Source of the DNA: Lates calcarifer
Taxonomy: Eukaryota > Chordata > Actinopteri > Centropomidae
Assembly (NCBI RefSeq): GCF_001640805.2
Contig: NC_066836.1
Span: forward strand, 2,503,626-2,567,625
Length of the DNA: 64,000 nt
Reading direction: 5' to 3'
A program made the position numbers and the translations under genes. Every line of letters starts with the position of its first letter. Positions within the stretch are counted from its first letter, which is position 1. Positions 34,466-45,855 of this stretch are shown piece by piece. A model generated the notes under the pieces. The model was not told the DNA's origin. It searched no databases and worked only from the letters and a program-made list of their open reading frames with translations.

Positions 34466-34722
34466 ACATCTTTCAACAGAAACTGAGATCCCCTGACTCT
34501 CAACCGCTGCCAGTCTGCAAACAGTATCCTCGAGTGAACTGAGGGGAGTTTCTTAGAGACTTATTGTTACCTACACCTCCTTCTTTTTTTACTCCTCCAG
34601 CGTAGCATTGTTCTCCTATAACTCTGTGGATCATCACTCTCAGGGTCATCGATGCAGCAGAGCCACAGATATCGGCTTTATTTTATTCCACACATTCTTC
34701 TTGCTTGACAAAACTTGGCGCC

Positions 34723-34748
34723 TACATTACCCACAATGCACTGCAGTC
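34723..34748 (+). promoter_or_regulatory. ZNF143-like (SBS) motif
   Basis: 'tacattacccacaatgcact' followed by 'gcagtc' is nearly the same as the reverse strand of 10788-10811. It is either a dispersed repeat end or a pair of related binding sites. Confidence 0.4.
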
Positions 34749-35487
34749 AGGAGGACTCTTCTCTTGAACATGAGCCCAACTTTGAGGCGATAATAAGTCT
34801 GTTGGCAGTGTCTCTTTTGATGCCTTCAGCTGCAACCCTCCGGTCAAATCCTCACCGAACTCCACCCTGAAATATAAACACAGAGAAAGGACAGGAATAA
34901 AAACAGGCCTGTGTTTTTAATTATGATCAAATGCAGGTTATTGTTCGGCCAAACAACAGACACACTCTAATATATAACATTTACTAAGGGAGATGGCATC
35001 TCTGCTCTTTTTCCTTAAAAGGTTACAGTTTTATTTGTTTATATTTTTATTATTTATATATGTAAGTGGAAGTGGCCTACATTAATTGAAAATACTGGCA
35101 ATGTGGATGTTTTCTTCAGTTATAGGTGACTAGTATAGAAATTATAAATATGCCTGTCTGGTTGTTTCAATAGAAATGAGTAAAAACTAGATGTTCGTCC
35201 TCAGTTTAGATCGAGTTTTAATGCCTGAAAATGTCATTTAATGGAGCTTTTAAACGTATCTGGGTTAAAGTAGGTTGCCAGGAGGTGGACCAGTGTCCTA
35301 GAAACCTCTGAGGATACAGTATGGGTGTGTGGTTTATAATGTATTATGTGCATATATTATATATAACATCATATATGGGGCCTTCTGCTTGTGTCTATGT
35401 GTGTGTGCTCAGGAGTGTTTGCATAGGCTGCGTTTTTGTGTGTATTTTGTGCAGGAGGACTCATATCTGCTCGGACATATTTCACGC

Positions 35488-35492
<5 letters not shown>

Positions 35493-35534
<42 letters not shown>
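35493..35534. repeat. (GT)n microsatellite
   Basis: About 21 GT units. Confidence 0.93.
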
Positions 35535-35535
<1 letters not shown>

Positions 35536-35602
35536 CGGTCAGCCAGAAGGGCCCTGTCACCCTGAGCGGAGTGCGAGGTGAAGTGACAGATTTGGATCAG
35601 CT

Positions 35603-35633
35603 GGGGGGGGTGGGAGATGGGGGGAAGACGGGG
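35603..35633 (+). other. G-quadruplex candidate
   Basis: Runs of 8, 3, 6 and 4 G are separated by loops of 1, 4 and 5 bases, satisfying the usual G3+N1-7 pattern. It lies about 70 bases after a GT array and just before a GC-richer stretch. Confidence 0.65.
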
Positions 35634-35947
35634 CGCTGCGACTGTGCCGTGGTTAAATAATGCAGCAGATCTAACTCATACACCTGAATTATGGAGACAG
35701 AGCGGCTGTGGGATTCTTGGGGAGCGTTTTCCTCGTGACACAGTCTGAGTCTGAGGACTTGAGGCCAGACGCCCAGACGAGACAGCAGCTCCTCAGACAG
35801 TCTGGAGGTCAGTCAGGGAGAGAGACGACGTGCTGACAGAGGGAGAGACCGTCAACAACGCACTGGTTACTGACTTATCCTGGAGGTAAATGGATGAAAT
35901 CTCATTCACTGCATGTTGACTTTAATATATTAGTACATTTACTGTAA

Positions 35948-36245
35948 CAATTAGTCGATAAATGTGTAAGTTGATTGACAGAAAATTAATTGGCAACTAT
36001 TCTGACAGCTGAATAATCATTATAGTGAATTTTTTGCTGTTTTCATCTTCTCTAATGTTATAATCTCAGCTTTTTTTGGTCGTACATGGTTGTAAATTGA
36101 ATATATTTGTAGTTTTTAACTGTTGGATTAGAGAAAACATGACAGTTAATGATTATATTTCAGGATTTTAACAATTTTATGAAGTATAACAGGAATTTTT
36201 CACTATTTTCTGACATTTTTTAGACAAAACAATGAATCTAATTAA
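35948..36245. repeat. AT-rich repeat, family F, copy 3
   Basis: 'caattagtcgataaatg', 'cagaaaattaattggcaact', 'gtaaattgaatatatttg' and 'ttttcactattttctgacat' occur in the same order as in the 8268 copy. The longest copy in the window. Confidence 0.6.
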
Positions 36246-36354
36246 GAAAGGAATAAATCGACGGATGATTGAATAATGAAAGTTGAAGCTCCAGTCCAAT
36301 TAAAGCTAAAATAGAACCACTTTCTAATCCTATACATGTATACAAAGGGTTTAG

Positions 36355-36730
36355 AAGTCATAAGTAATTGTTGATTAATGGTTATTAAATTATTTACTAA
36401 TACTTTATGCACCATCAATAAGCTATCAAGGTTGTGAAAAATATCTTTAGCTTGGCAACTGATTAATAACATATTACGTTCTGATAATCTGTCTAGTGTG
36501 CAGTTATTAATGTTAATAAGTTATTAATAAAAATGTTTTTAATGCATCAAATCTTCAGTCATGAGTGTGAAGAAGAGGTCCAATCGCTCAAAGGGATTTT
36601 TCACAACCTGGCAGCCCAGCAGTTGTTCTTCTCAGTGGGTTATAAAGCTTTAGTAAATGACTTTATTAACTGACAATAAAGCCACTCGTTACAACTCATA
36701 AAGGTTGCTTTATTAGAAGGTGGCTTCACT
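36355..36730. repeat. AT-rich probable transposon remnant
   Basis: Dense 'ttattaa', 'attaataa' and 'tttattaactgacaataaag' words resemble a common fish repeat in which short 'ttattaa' steps recur in both directions. Termini are not defined. Confidence 0.4.
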
Positions 36731-37271
36731 AAAGCTCTGAGAGTTTCTGTTGACGACAGGTAGCTAACGTTTGATGTACTTATAGTGTTTCCCAGTGGGG
36801 TTATGGGAGATGTAGTCTGTAATGAAACAAGTTTCAGGTGATTTGATTTATAGATGGAAGCTGCAGAACATGCTCCAGTAATGAAGCAGGAAAAACACGT
36901 GCAGCACCTCCAGCCTCGCACACTTTCCACCACTGCTTCCTCTCCTCGCACATTCACAAACTGACAGTCACAGATAAGACTCTTAAAGGTCTTGTGTGAG
37001 TGTGTGTGTCTGCGTGTGAGTGTGGGTGTGTGTTGTCCAGACTGACTTATTTCAGTCGACACCTGATTTGAGAGGTGTGGACTTCCCCAGTTGCAGCTCT
37101 CTGGCTTTTGAGGTCATGTTCAGTGTCACATTGGTTTACATCCTGAACAGAGGTTTCAGAATTAGACAAAATACCGAAACACGAAACACTGGTTTAGCTC
37201 TTTAAGTTTTACATCCACAAAATCAGAATGAATAGAAGAGACACGGAAACAAAGCCACAGAGCCACAAACC

Positions 37272-37289
37272 TTTTTTTTTTTTTTTTTT
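37272..37289. repeat. Poly-T run
   Basis: Eighteen T, possibly a reverse-strand retroposon tail, though no body is recognised beside it. Confidence 0.6.
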
Positions 37290-37689
37290 GCCTCGCCTGT
37301 AGTACGACCTTCTGTGCCGAAAACACTTAAGAGTTTCAGCCAAAAGTCTGAACCAGTTCTGTTCCAACAGCTGCTGCAGTGATATGAGGATCCTAAAATG
37401 CTTTTCACAGATAGAATCAGGAGACTTTCAAGTCATGTATTATTTGCCAAGGCTGTCTGAAGACTGAGACCAAAACACACCTGAAGTAGCTCTACCAAGG
37501 CCAAAGCATCTCGCTGCTACTATTTTAAAAGGTGAAGATTTTGCAGAGTTTACTGGTGAAGAAGTATGATACAGTTTGAGGTATATCATTAGTGCTGGAG
37601 AAGAATAAGAGATGGAGATTGAGATAGAGTTAGTTCAGTAAGGATAGTTTAATAGAGTGGTGCAGGAATGAGTCCGGAATTGAGTTTTA

Positions 37690-38205
37690 GCACTCCTCCT
37701 GTTTCGCACTCCTAGGTTGCTAACGAGTGTCTAAATGAGACTACAGAGGTTGTCGGGGACGTTAACATGAAAACCCATCTACTCACCAGTCCACCTTTAC
37801 AGCCTCGTTGTGTTTCTACTCACGCTCTTTCAAACTCTCACTAACTTTCTAAGAAGAAAGGCTTTTGTAGAAGAGCTCAGAGCTAAATGAAATGACCAGT
37901 TGGAAGCTTAGTGGTGGAGACGTTGACGTCATGTGACCGTGGTGTTGTTGGTTTATAGCCTAACATTAGCTTCTTACTTCTGGAGATTGGATTTAGGCTT
38001 CAAACATCAGAACAGTGGTGTTCATCTGTGAAGATGATCTGATCAACTAAACCTGAAGGATCAGAAACTTTAGCTGCTCACTGTTTATTTTCTGGAATAA
38101 TCCAAAACACAATGAAAGAATCACATTGGCTTTTTGTGGAGGGAACCAGGCTGATGCTAACTTCAGGGCTGGACTATAAAAATACATCATTCCTCCACCA
38201 GTGAA
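37690..38205 (+). repeat. Long dispersed repeat including family C, copy 2
   Basis: 38030-38194 matches 15139-15256. The upstream part from about 37690 ('aatgagactacagaggttgt', 'ttatagcctaacattagctt', 'ggcttcaaacatcagaacag') reads like the remainder of the same fish repeat. The class is unknown and no coding sequence is present. Confidence 0.55.
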
Positions 38206-38209
38206 AACG

Positions 38210-39430
38210 ACAAATTTTAAAAGAAAACTGTCAGAGCTTGAAAGAAAAGGTCTTCCTTAGTGAATTCAACAAAAGCCTTATTTGTGAAAGAGGATGTAGG
38301 TGATATATTGAGTTTAATAAGCTGCTAACCATCATGCTAGAAGCTAAAAGCTACTCTGCAGCAAACGTGGCATTACACTGTGGCCGATTATGTTGCTATT
38401 AGACATAAAAACGAGAGAGAAAACAACAAGTGTGTGAGTGCTCCTACAGTTTGTTGTTTGTGCGCCCTGCAGTTCCTCCTGTGTGTGGTCTGGACAGTAT
38501 CTGTCAGATATTGAGGTCAGACTTATAAGCAGAGAAAAAAGGGGGGGATTCTCTGGAGATCAAATAAAGGATGAAAGAGACAGCAGCGTAAAAAGGTAGA
38601 GACACAGAAGACTGAGGAGGAAACACACAGTAGGTCAGGCTGTCAGACAGAGTGAGAGAGCGAGGTAGACTGAAACAGAGAGAGAGAGAGTGTGAGTGTG
38701 TGAAGATGAACCCGTTTCCCTCAGCAGGAGGGAGGGTAAGGGTCTGTCGACTTGTTGATTTGTTCTCAGCGTATGTCGGTGCTGCTGCAGACGGTATGAA
38801 AGATTGATGGCGATGAAAGGGCTTGGCTGGTCGTCTGGGTCGGGCACTCTGATGGAGACGGTGGTGGTGCAGGAAAGAGCTGGGAGGAGCTGAAGTGATC
38901 CACATCCTACAGGCTGACAGATATACAGCGGGCTCAGCGAGGTATGATAAGAAAAAAAAAAAGGCCTGACAAACCTTGAACGATGCATGATCCGTGTCAG
39001 GGTACTTTTACAAGTTGTTCTTTGATGTATCCTGTTCTGTCTTCCTGCTGCAGAGGTTCACTTTCCCCCCGTGGAGGTGGTTAAACCTTAATTTACTTTA
39101 ATGATGTGTTGTCTTGTCACGTTTGAAACTACCAGTGGTGGAAGAAGTTTTCAGATCTTCGTACCCTGTGGGGTTTTTGATCTCTTGTGGTACTGTAGAC
39201 AAGTCTCGCCACTCTGCAGCCATTTTGACAATGCCATCCAACAGGCTCCTGTCTAATAGCAAATGATTGGCTGTTTCAGGAGCGGAGCAGGACATGTGAC
39301 ATAGAACAGCCATCTTTGGTATTACGGACTGCTCTATTCAGGATTCTATAAGTGGTTTGATGACTACTTAATACTGTCTAGACTTTACCCGCCAAGAGCT
39401 GTCTTCAGTGGTGGAAAGCAACACCATGGT
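38210..39430. other. Unannotated stretch with GA-rich patches
   Basis: 38570-38740 is GA-rich and generates spurious reverse-strand frames. 39133-39158 carries the 'ggtggaagaagttttcagat' fragment of a repeat also seen at 45966 and 59963. Confidence 0.4.
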
Positions 39431-39434
39431 TGTG

Positions 39435-39525
39435 GTTAGCATGCTAACCAGCTAGCCCCAACCCGTCTTGTCACTTTCCAACAGTGACTCATTGCAACAT
39501 CCAGACTGCCCTGAAGAAGTGGCTC
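39435..39525 (+). repeat. Dispersed repeat, family G, copy 2
   Basis: It matches 20420-20512 block for block ('catgctaaccagctagcccc', 'catccagactgccctgaaga'). Confidence 0.65.
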
Positions 39526-40199
39526 TGCTCAGAGGTTCATGTTCTAGCCTCCTTTATTGTTGAAGTTCTTGATAAGTGACCATCACCACCAGCACATGTT
39601 CAAGACACCACGTTCGACTTATTTCGTATATTTAAAGGTTTTTTTTAGAGGCCTGAAGAAGTGACAGTATCCTGTATTTCTTTAGGAGGAAGCAAAATTT
39701 GGAGTAAAATCAGAAAAAGTAAGCACACACACTTTAAATCTGTCAGGGATTAGGGGTTTATGATAGAGCTGTGGTCGGGAGAAGAGGCACAGCTGTTCTA
39801 GGACGATGGAGGAGGATCTCTGCTGGTGTTTTACAGTAGTAAGCAGAGCGCTGTGTTATCAACATACCAGACGTTCCTCTGTCAGTCTGTCATAGCAGTT
39901 TTCTTCAGAGGACCACCTGCTGCGGGACAAACCACGCTGAGGGAATACAACCGACTCCTCCATCTACTTGTTCATCCATCCATCTTTCAGTGGAGCGGTT
40001 TATGTTGTTGTTGCTGTTATGATCAACATGACAACAAGTGCAGGGAGACTGGGCAGTTAATGGCAGGGCTGATATCTGTCCTTGAGCTGTATAAACTTTA
40101 TAAACTCCATAAAGTGCTGGAGTCATCTTCATTGTAGGGCTTTTTTTTGCTGTATCTTACCCTTTACATCCCAGGATAGTATTTTATTCTTTATTTGTC

Positions 40200-40242
40200 A
40201 ACTCACCTCAGATGTCCACATACTTTTGGCCATGTAGTGTAT
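40200..40242. mobile_element. Tc1-like transposon terminus
   Basis: 'gtccacatacttttggccat' followed by 'gtagtgta' is wording I recognise as the terminal inverted repeat of Tc1/mariner-type elements of fish. The partner end (ctacatggccaaaagtatgt) was not found upstream, so this is a solo end or the other end has decayed. Confidence 0.5.
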
Positions 40243-40244
40243 TT

Positions 40245-42395
40245 TTTGGTCTCCCAGCTTCTCCCCCTCCCTCTCAACCACTCTCTGTTATCTCTATTGG
40301 CTTCATTGCTGTGATACTGGCTAATCTCATCTGGTGTGACGGTGCGCTAGCAGCTATAGGAGAGCTAGAGAGCGACTCCCCCGTTGAAGGAGGTGTCCTC
40401 CTCCCATGATAACACTTCCACCTCTGGCTTGCTCCTCCACAGCGAGCCAGGGGCATCTTATCTGGTCCAGAATAAGCAGCAGTTGCCCTTTAGCTTCAAA
40501 ACAGATAAGCTAGGCTAACAGTTTAGCTCGGGGAGCCCATGCCACATCACACCTGAGGTTGCAAAACTTTCCCATCTGTGCCTGCAGAAAAAGCACTTTA
40601 TATTTTGGCTTTTTGGAGATAAATTCACCTCTTTTTTCGTGGCATGACAACGAGCTAAGTTAGTTAATTCAAATACAAGCTTTTATCAGAGAATATGACG
40701 CACAGTACAGCTGTGATTTAGAGGTTCCCACACTGGAAATTCCCTTTTCAGCGTTTTCATTTAATTATATTCACAGTGTTACTCAAAATAGAAACACAGG
40801 AGTCAGTTGTTCATGTTTCTGTTTATATATGGCATGGTCATTGTGATGGAGGAGAAGCTGGAAGTGTAACAAAGTCAGGTTGCAGTTGGGAAAAAAACAA
40901 CCAAATCTTAAAGTGGAAAAAGTTTAATATTTTTTCCTTAAACAGCTAAAAGAAATGGGCACAAACTTCCTACTCAAGAGAAATGAATGAAGAAGATAAA
41001 AGCAGCACATCAGAACAAGTCATCTATGCTAACAAGGCCGTCGTTCCTGCAGTGTGGGTTTCAACCTTCAGGTGTTTTCTCGGCTGCGGCTGCCGGAGCA
41101 GGTGACCTTGGCGGTGCCATCGTAAATTGATTTTCTGTTCTGCTTCACTCCCTTCCTGATGGAGGGTGGCTTTAGATGGACAGATTTAGCTGCTAACGGC
41201 AGCTAGCAAGGCTAATCCCCCACCTCATCCCTCCCCTTTCTCTGCCACAACCAGTCATCATAATGCAGCAGGTATAACTCTGCTGCTTTCTGCTGTGTCA
41301 CTGCTGCAGCTGAAGGAGAAAAAAAGGCAGAGACCTGGGAACCAGGGATTTATTTATTTTACAATAAACCAACTGAAACTCTGCTTATTGATCTTTTTTA
41401 TTTGCAGGATAGTTAACCCTCCTGCCATGGCTGAAACTCTAATGGGCCTGTAGGGATTTATACAGAGGAGCTGCGGTGCTCAATAATAACTTAACAGTGA
41501 GCAAACATAACCTTTACCAATGCTTTCCAGTTATTTTATAATTAGTATATGAATCATTTTTAATACTTAAAGACCTTCTGTGGTAATCTAAGGTTTACAT
41601 TAATCTTCTAACATAAATTATCAGATTCATTTCACAGTTTTTATTTATGCATTATGATCTGCTCCTGCAGATTTTGTCCTACAGTGGGAGATTAGTAGAC
41701 ATTACTGCAGTTCATTTAATATTTTTTTAGTCGTTTAACAAGTTATCTTTAAGTGTATGTGACATGCTTTGCAGTGAATAGCTAATTAATGTTCCTCTGA
41801 CTTCAGACTCAGACAGAGCCACTTCCTATTATAAAATACAACTGGTTTTACAAGACTCAGTATGACAGAGCTGCCGAGGTCTCGCCCTCGCTGAATGAAC
41901 TCCTCATCATGTAACGGTTAAATGAGAGGGTGTAATTAGAGTTGATGAGGAGGAGTGGAGGGGGAAGGGAAGATTAGGACTGCTGAGACTCCGACTACAC
42001 AGAATCACAGCTCGACTTCCTCCAAACACTCGACTGCACCAAAACACCAACCGACCACTAAAAACACCTGACGTTTGGACCTCTCTGCTGTCGCCTTCGC
42101 TGATGTGTGAAGAGTTGATGCCCTCTGGCCGGGCTGCAGCTTGATTCGTCAAAGTGGCGTTGACATGTCAGGTGTGAGGTTCAGATTGTGGAGTGAATAT
42201 TGTAAATGCTGGTGTGTCAGGGCAGGGCATTCGTGCCGGTGCACGCTAGCTTGGATCTTGGATCTCTCAGATAAGGTGCAGAACATACAGGGAAAAGTGG
42301 ATTATAAATGCTGTTAACACACAGATATCACTGTATGTACAGAGAATGTTTATTGTGTCTCGAACAGATTACATGTATATACTACTACACTATGT
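40245..42395. other. Unannotated non-coding stretch
   Basis: Mixed unique-looking sequence. No exon, RNA gene or repeat family was recognised. Confidence 0.35.
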
Positions 42396-42399
42396 CGTG

Positions 42400-42470
42400 G
42401 AGGCAACGTAAACGGCGGTGGGATTATGTTCAGAGGCAGAGACCAGGGTTCATATCCAGACTAAGATTAG
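42400..42470 (+). repeat. Weak tRNA-like fragment
   Basis: 'agggttcatatccag' at 42445-42459 is a B-box-like step after an A-box-poor lead. Low support. Confidence 0.25.
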
Positions 42471-42474
42471 GGGA

Positions 42475-43580
42475 AGACAAGGTCATGAATTAGGGCAACA
42501 ACAACAAAAAAACTTAAAAAAAAAAAAAATCCATTGAACTGAACACATCCTGGCTTGTTTTCCTTTGGCAAGAGGCCATGATATGAGTGCACTGATCCAC
42601 TTTGAGGTTTCCTGATAGAGGAAATACCACCTCGCTTTGCATCGCACTGTTCTCTACCTCCGCCTCATCTGTTATTATCTTATCAGTCCACCATTCACAT
42701 TCACACATTTATTTTTTCATTCAGGCAGATTTCTGTGTTGTTGCAGCTGTAGAGCAATATATTGGTGTTAAGGTATTTATTTAAGCAGACGCAGAAAAAT
42801 GGAGTGAAGATGACTCCTCTTCCTCCTTCATAACTCTTCACTGGTTAGCGTGTGATGTGTTATCTTTGTTGGCGTCTCCCAGTAGAACAACCTCGTCTGT
42901 TCCCATGTTAAAGGACAGTAGGGATATGGTGTAATGGAGAGATGTAAGTGATACAGTGATACAGAGATTATATCAGTGCAGGTCAAACTGTTTTCTTTGC
43001 TCCTGGTGGTGTCTCTCCACCACAGATTGCTGCACATTAACTGGACCTGCTGATGTAGCTCCACACATTGTATTGCCTCGTGCCGGAGGGGGATCAAATC
43101 CCTTGAGGTCCAGTTTCAAATATGCTGATAGGGGCAGGGGAACGCCACCGCCTCTGTCATAATGCCAAACAGCCAGGCTGCTTTTCAAGAACTGATAATA
43201 ACACTCTTTGCTGAGCCTCCAGCACAATAAATGTTTGGATTTGACATGGTTTCATGGGAGCAGAAAGACAGTGGGGGCATACTTGGATCAAATCCAGTGA
43301 AATTCAATCCAACATATCATTTTCCTGTAAGGGAAATTAGCTCTGCAGAAGCTTAGTGAATCAACGTAACAATGAGATATGACTGCAGCTGTGGAGCAAT
43401 GACTAACACACACATTTAAGCTGCCATGGCTAAAACAGTGTGTTTACACGCTCTTAAGTAACCAGATTACTTTGTTTTCTACAGTGGTAATAACAATAAC
43501 AAATTTTATGTACAAAGCATCTGAATTCCATCTGTCCCTGCAGATAAACACTTCACCGTGTACATTCGAGAGATTCCCCT
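42475..43580. other. Unannotated non-coding stretch
   Basis: It includes a run of about 13 A at 42518-42530. Nothing else is recognisable. Confidence 0.35.
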
Positions 43581-43583
43581 GTG

Positions 43584-43958
43584 AAAAACGACCACATGTG
43601 TCGTTTGTTCAGCAGCCTATCACGGCCTACAAGCTTCATGTTGAGTGACAGCTAGTGGACGTAGTAATTATCGTGGTATGCGGAGCAAAAAAAGTCCGCG
43701 GTCGGAGCACGGGAGACATCGGTTCCCGTTTGAACCTGATCGTTATTGTTGTTTCTTTCACTTGTGACCCAGAACGTTAACCGCGTGTTTATTAATGTTA
43801 CCATGACGACGAAGCTCCGGTACGAGACGGTTCACGCCGTTAACCGCTTGTTTATTAATGTTAGCATGATAACGAAGCTCCGTTAGCCTACGCCTGCCGC
43901 TGACACGCTCTTATGGGTCGTACATGAGGGTGGGAAGAAACGACCTGTGTGGTCGTTT
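43584..43958. mobile_element. CpG-dense block bounded by short hairpins (probable young insertion)
   Basis: The left end is the near-palindrome 'aaacgaccacatgtgtcgtt' (43585-43604). The right end is 'aaacgacctgtgtggtcgtt' (43938-43957), an 8-base inverted pair. Between them CpG is far more frequent than in the flanks, and a 63-base tandem duplication occurs (43776-43883). This fits a recently inserted non-autonomous element not yet depleted of CpG by methylation. A CpG-island promoter is the alternative. Confidence 0.45.
43776..43883. repeat. 63-base-period tandem duplication
   Basis: 'gttaaccgcgtgtttattaa' onward (43776-43820) recurs as 'gttaaccgcttgtttattaa' onward (43839-43883). Both then read 'tgtta(c/g)catga', 'acgaagctccg', with about four differences in 45 bases. 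Confidence 0.85.
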
Positions 43959-44336
43959 AGGTAGGAGGACTTGTTGACAGTCGAACACGAGCACACACAG
44001 AACAGATACGTGTCGTGTCTCTCAGCACAGAGGCTGCCCTGTCACGGTGCCATTAGTCCAAACCCTCCGAGCTGATTTTCCCACGCCTACCTCTTCACCA
44101 GGTCACAAACCATCTTCAGTGTAACACACACCACAGTACACACAGCGGCCTGCTCTCTGAGGATGTGTTGGGCTGCAGATGAAGTGGTGAGATAGCAAAG
44201 TGAAGTTGTGTTTTTTTTTTTTTTTCCTGCTGGCGGAGCGGAGTGATGGATTGTTGTTCAGGGCTGAGCTCGGCTGGGATCTCCCTGTCTCAGCTCTTTT
44301 AGCCTCCTGGCCTCGCTAAATGGGAGAAGGGTTATT

Positions 44337-44338
<2 letters not shown>

Positions 44339-44368
<30 letters not shown>
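44339..44368. repeat. (GT)n microsatellite
   Basis: About 14 GT units with one early interruption. Confidence 0.9.
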
Positions 44369-44539
44369 CTGGGTTAAATATGTAGGAATGCTCATTCACT
44401 GCACTGTCCTGTATGTCTCGTGTGTGTGCATTGTAAAGGGATTTTAAAATGGGCTTTGTTGTAGTTGTAGCTGTAGTTGTATGTTTACAACAATCTGAAG
44501 ACTTTGGAAGTTTTGTTGGTGTTTAATGATTTAAATGAG

Positions 44540-44633
44540 TACCACACAATAACTAACTGACTAACAGATCGAGGCAGCAGTATCCCAGCAGATCCTGTGT
44601 TCTGTTTGATAAAATTGCTGTTTTTGTCAATAA
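44540..44633 (-). mobile_element. Foldback element family A, partial arm
   Basis: 'ccacacaataactaactgac' through 'gaggcagcagtatcccagca' to 'tgctgtttttgtcaataaag' matches the right arm of 45856-46180 in the same orientation. It lies 1.3 kb upstream of the fuller copy. Confidence 0.6.
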
Positions 44634-45462
44634 AGTTTAAGAAATGTTTTTGTCTTTGTTGTTGTTGTCCTAAATCAGTGATTGGTATTGGTCAACATTT
44701 AATGCTGTAATGTTATGTAGCTGCTGTCAAACCATGAAAAAGACTGAGCAGCATATTTGACATTTCTGTAAATAATGTGGATTTTTTTCCCAACATTTTT
44801 ACACTGCATGATATTTTTACCCTCAGTTTATCTTGCTTCAAGTGGAAAATTTACTTTATTTTGAGAACTAAAAGTTTAGACATCGCTGCTAATGTTTTGA
44901 CAAGCAAAATGTCTAAATGAATTATTGCAGTACAACAGTCATAAACTCATTTGATCTCTGTAGGCGACTCAGTGGGTTTGAGATGTAATGGATCAGTGCC
45001 CAAGAAAAACACATATTTGTTTGTGTACTTTCCTTTATTCATTTTATTTTTATATTTAATTGTACAGCAGAACATATGAACGTATAAAATTACAAGCCAT
45101 GAGCAAAGCAATCTCTAACTTTCAATTTAAAACCAAAGACATTTGTCAAAAAAAAAAGCACAGCAACAATAAGAAATGTGAAACTTCAGCAGCAGAAATC
45201 TGATAAGAGAGAAAAAGAAAGAAAGGGACCATTGTAGTAATCCATTCAGGCAGGTTAGGAGCTTCTTTAAATGAGTGTGTGTGAAAATATTCAGCCAAAT
45301 CTAAAATAGTTGGTGGTTGGTGTAAATTTGATGCCTGTTGTTACAGTCTGAACCACAGGATGTCAAAATAAAGTTTTTATGGTGCTTCGGTGTAAAATGA
45401 GAAGCCGCTCTGTTCCTCAGCATTGTCCAGTGGTTTGAAATTATCTGTCTCCCCTCCCCTGT

Positions 45463-45481
45463 GGGATTATGGGAATTGTAG
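45463..45481 (-). promoter_or_regulatory. ZNF143-like motif
   Basis: The reverse strand reads CTACAATTCCCATAATCCC, keeping the ACAATTCCCA core of the ZNF143 consensus. No promoter context is evident. Confidence 0.35.
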
Positions 45482-45718
45482 GCCTATTGTTAAAGTTGTA
45501 CAACTAGCATTTACCTCCCCAGTTAAGTGGAGGACTGAGGTCTTGTGTTTGTGTTGTACAGTGTGTGTGTGTGTCTTTCTCTGTGTTAACATGTCATCAC
45601 TGTGTTGCAGGAGTGTGTTTGTGTGTGTGGTTTCTCATCAGGATGTCTGCGTCCTGACTGGGTCGGCATCTCAGTTCCCATCTGCCTTTTTCCAACATCC
45701 TGTTTTCACACATATGTA

Positions 45719-45740
45719 ACACACACACACACACACACAC
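45719..45740. repeat. (CA)n microsatellite
   Basis: About eleven CA units. Confidence 0.9.
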
Positions 45741-45855
45741 CTGGGTCCTCGTTCCTCTGCAGCTGAAAACATGTGAGGTAATGCCACACAAAGAAGAACA
45801 TACGAAATCAACAGAGTTGCGAAACCCCCAGATTTTGTAACCCCCCCAAACTTTG

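Noticed and set aside
36640..37062. 140-codon - frame
   Set aside because: It covers AT-rich repeat and GT-rich sequence, with a His/Thr run from the GT array; no domain.
38504..38988. Two overlapping - frames (133 and 117 codons) as an exon
   Set aside because: They include Ser/Leu/His runs from GA- and GT-rich DNA, overlap each other and have no homologous motif.
43776..43883. Satellite DNA array
   Set aside because: Only two units are present, so it is a simple tandem duplication rather than a satellite.
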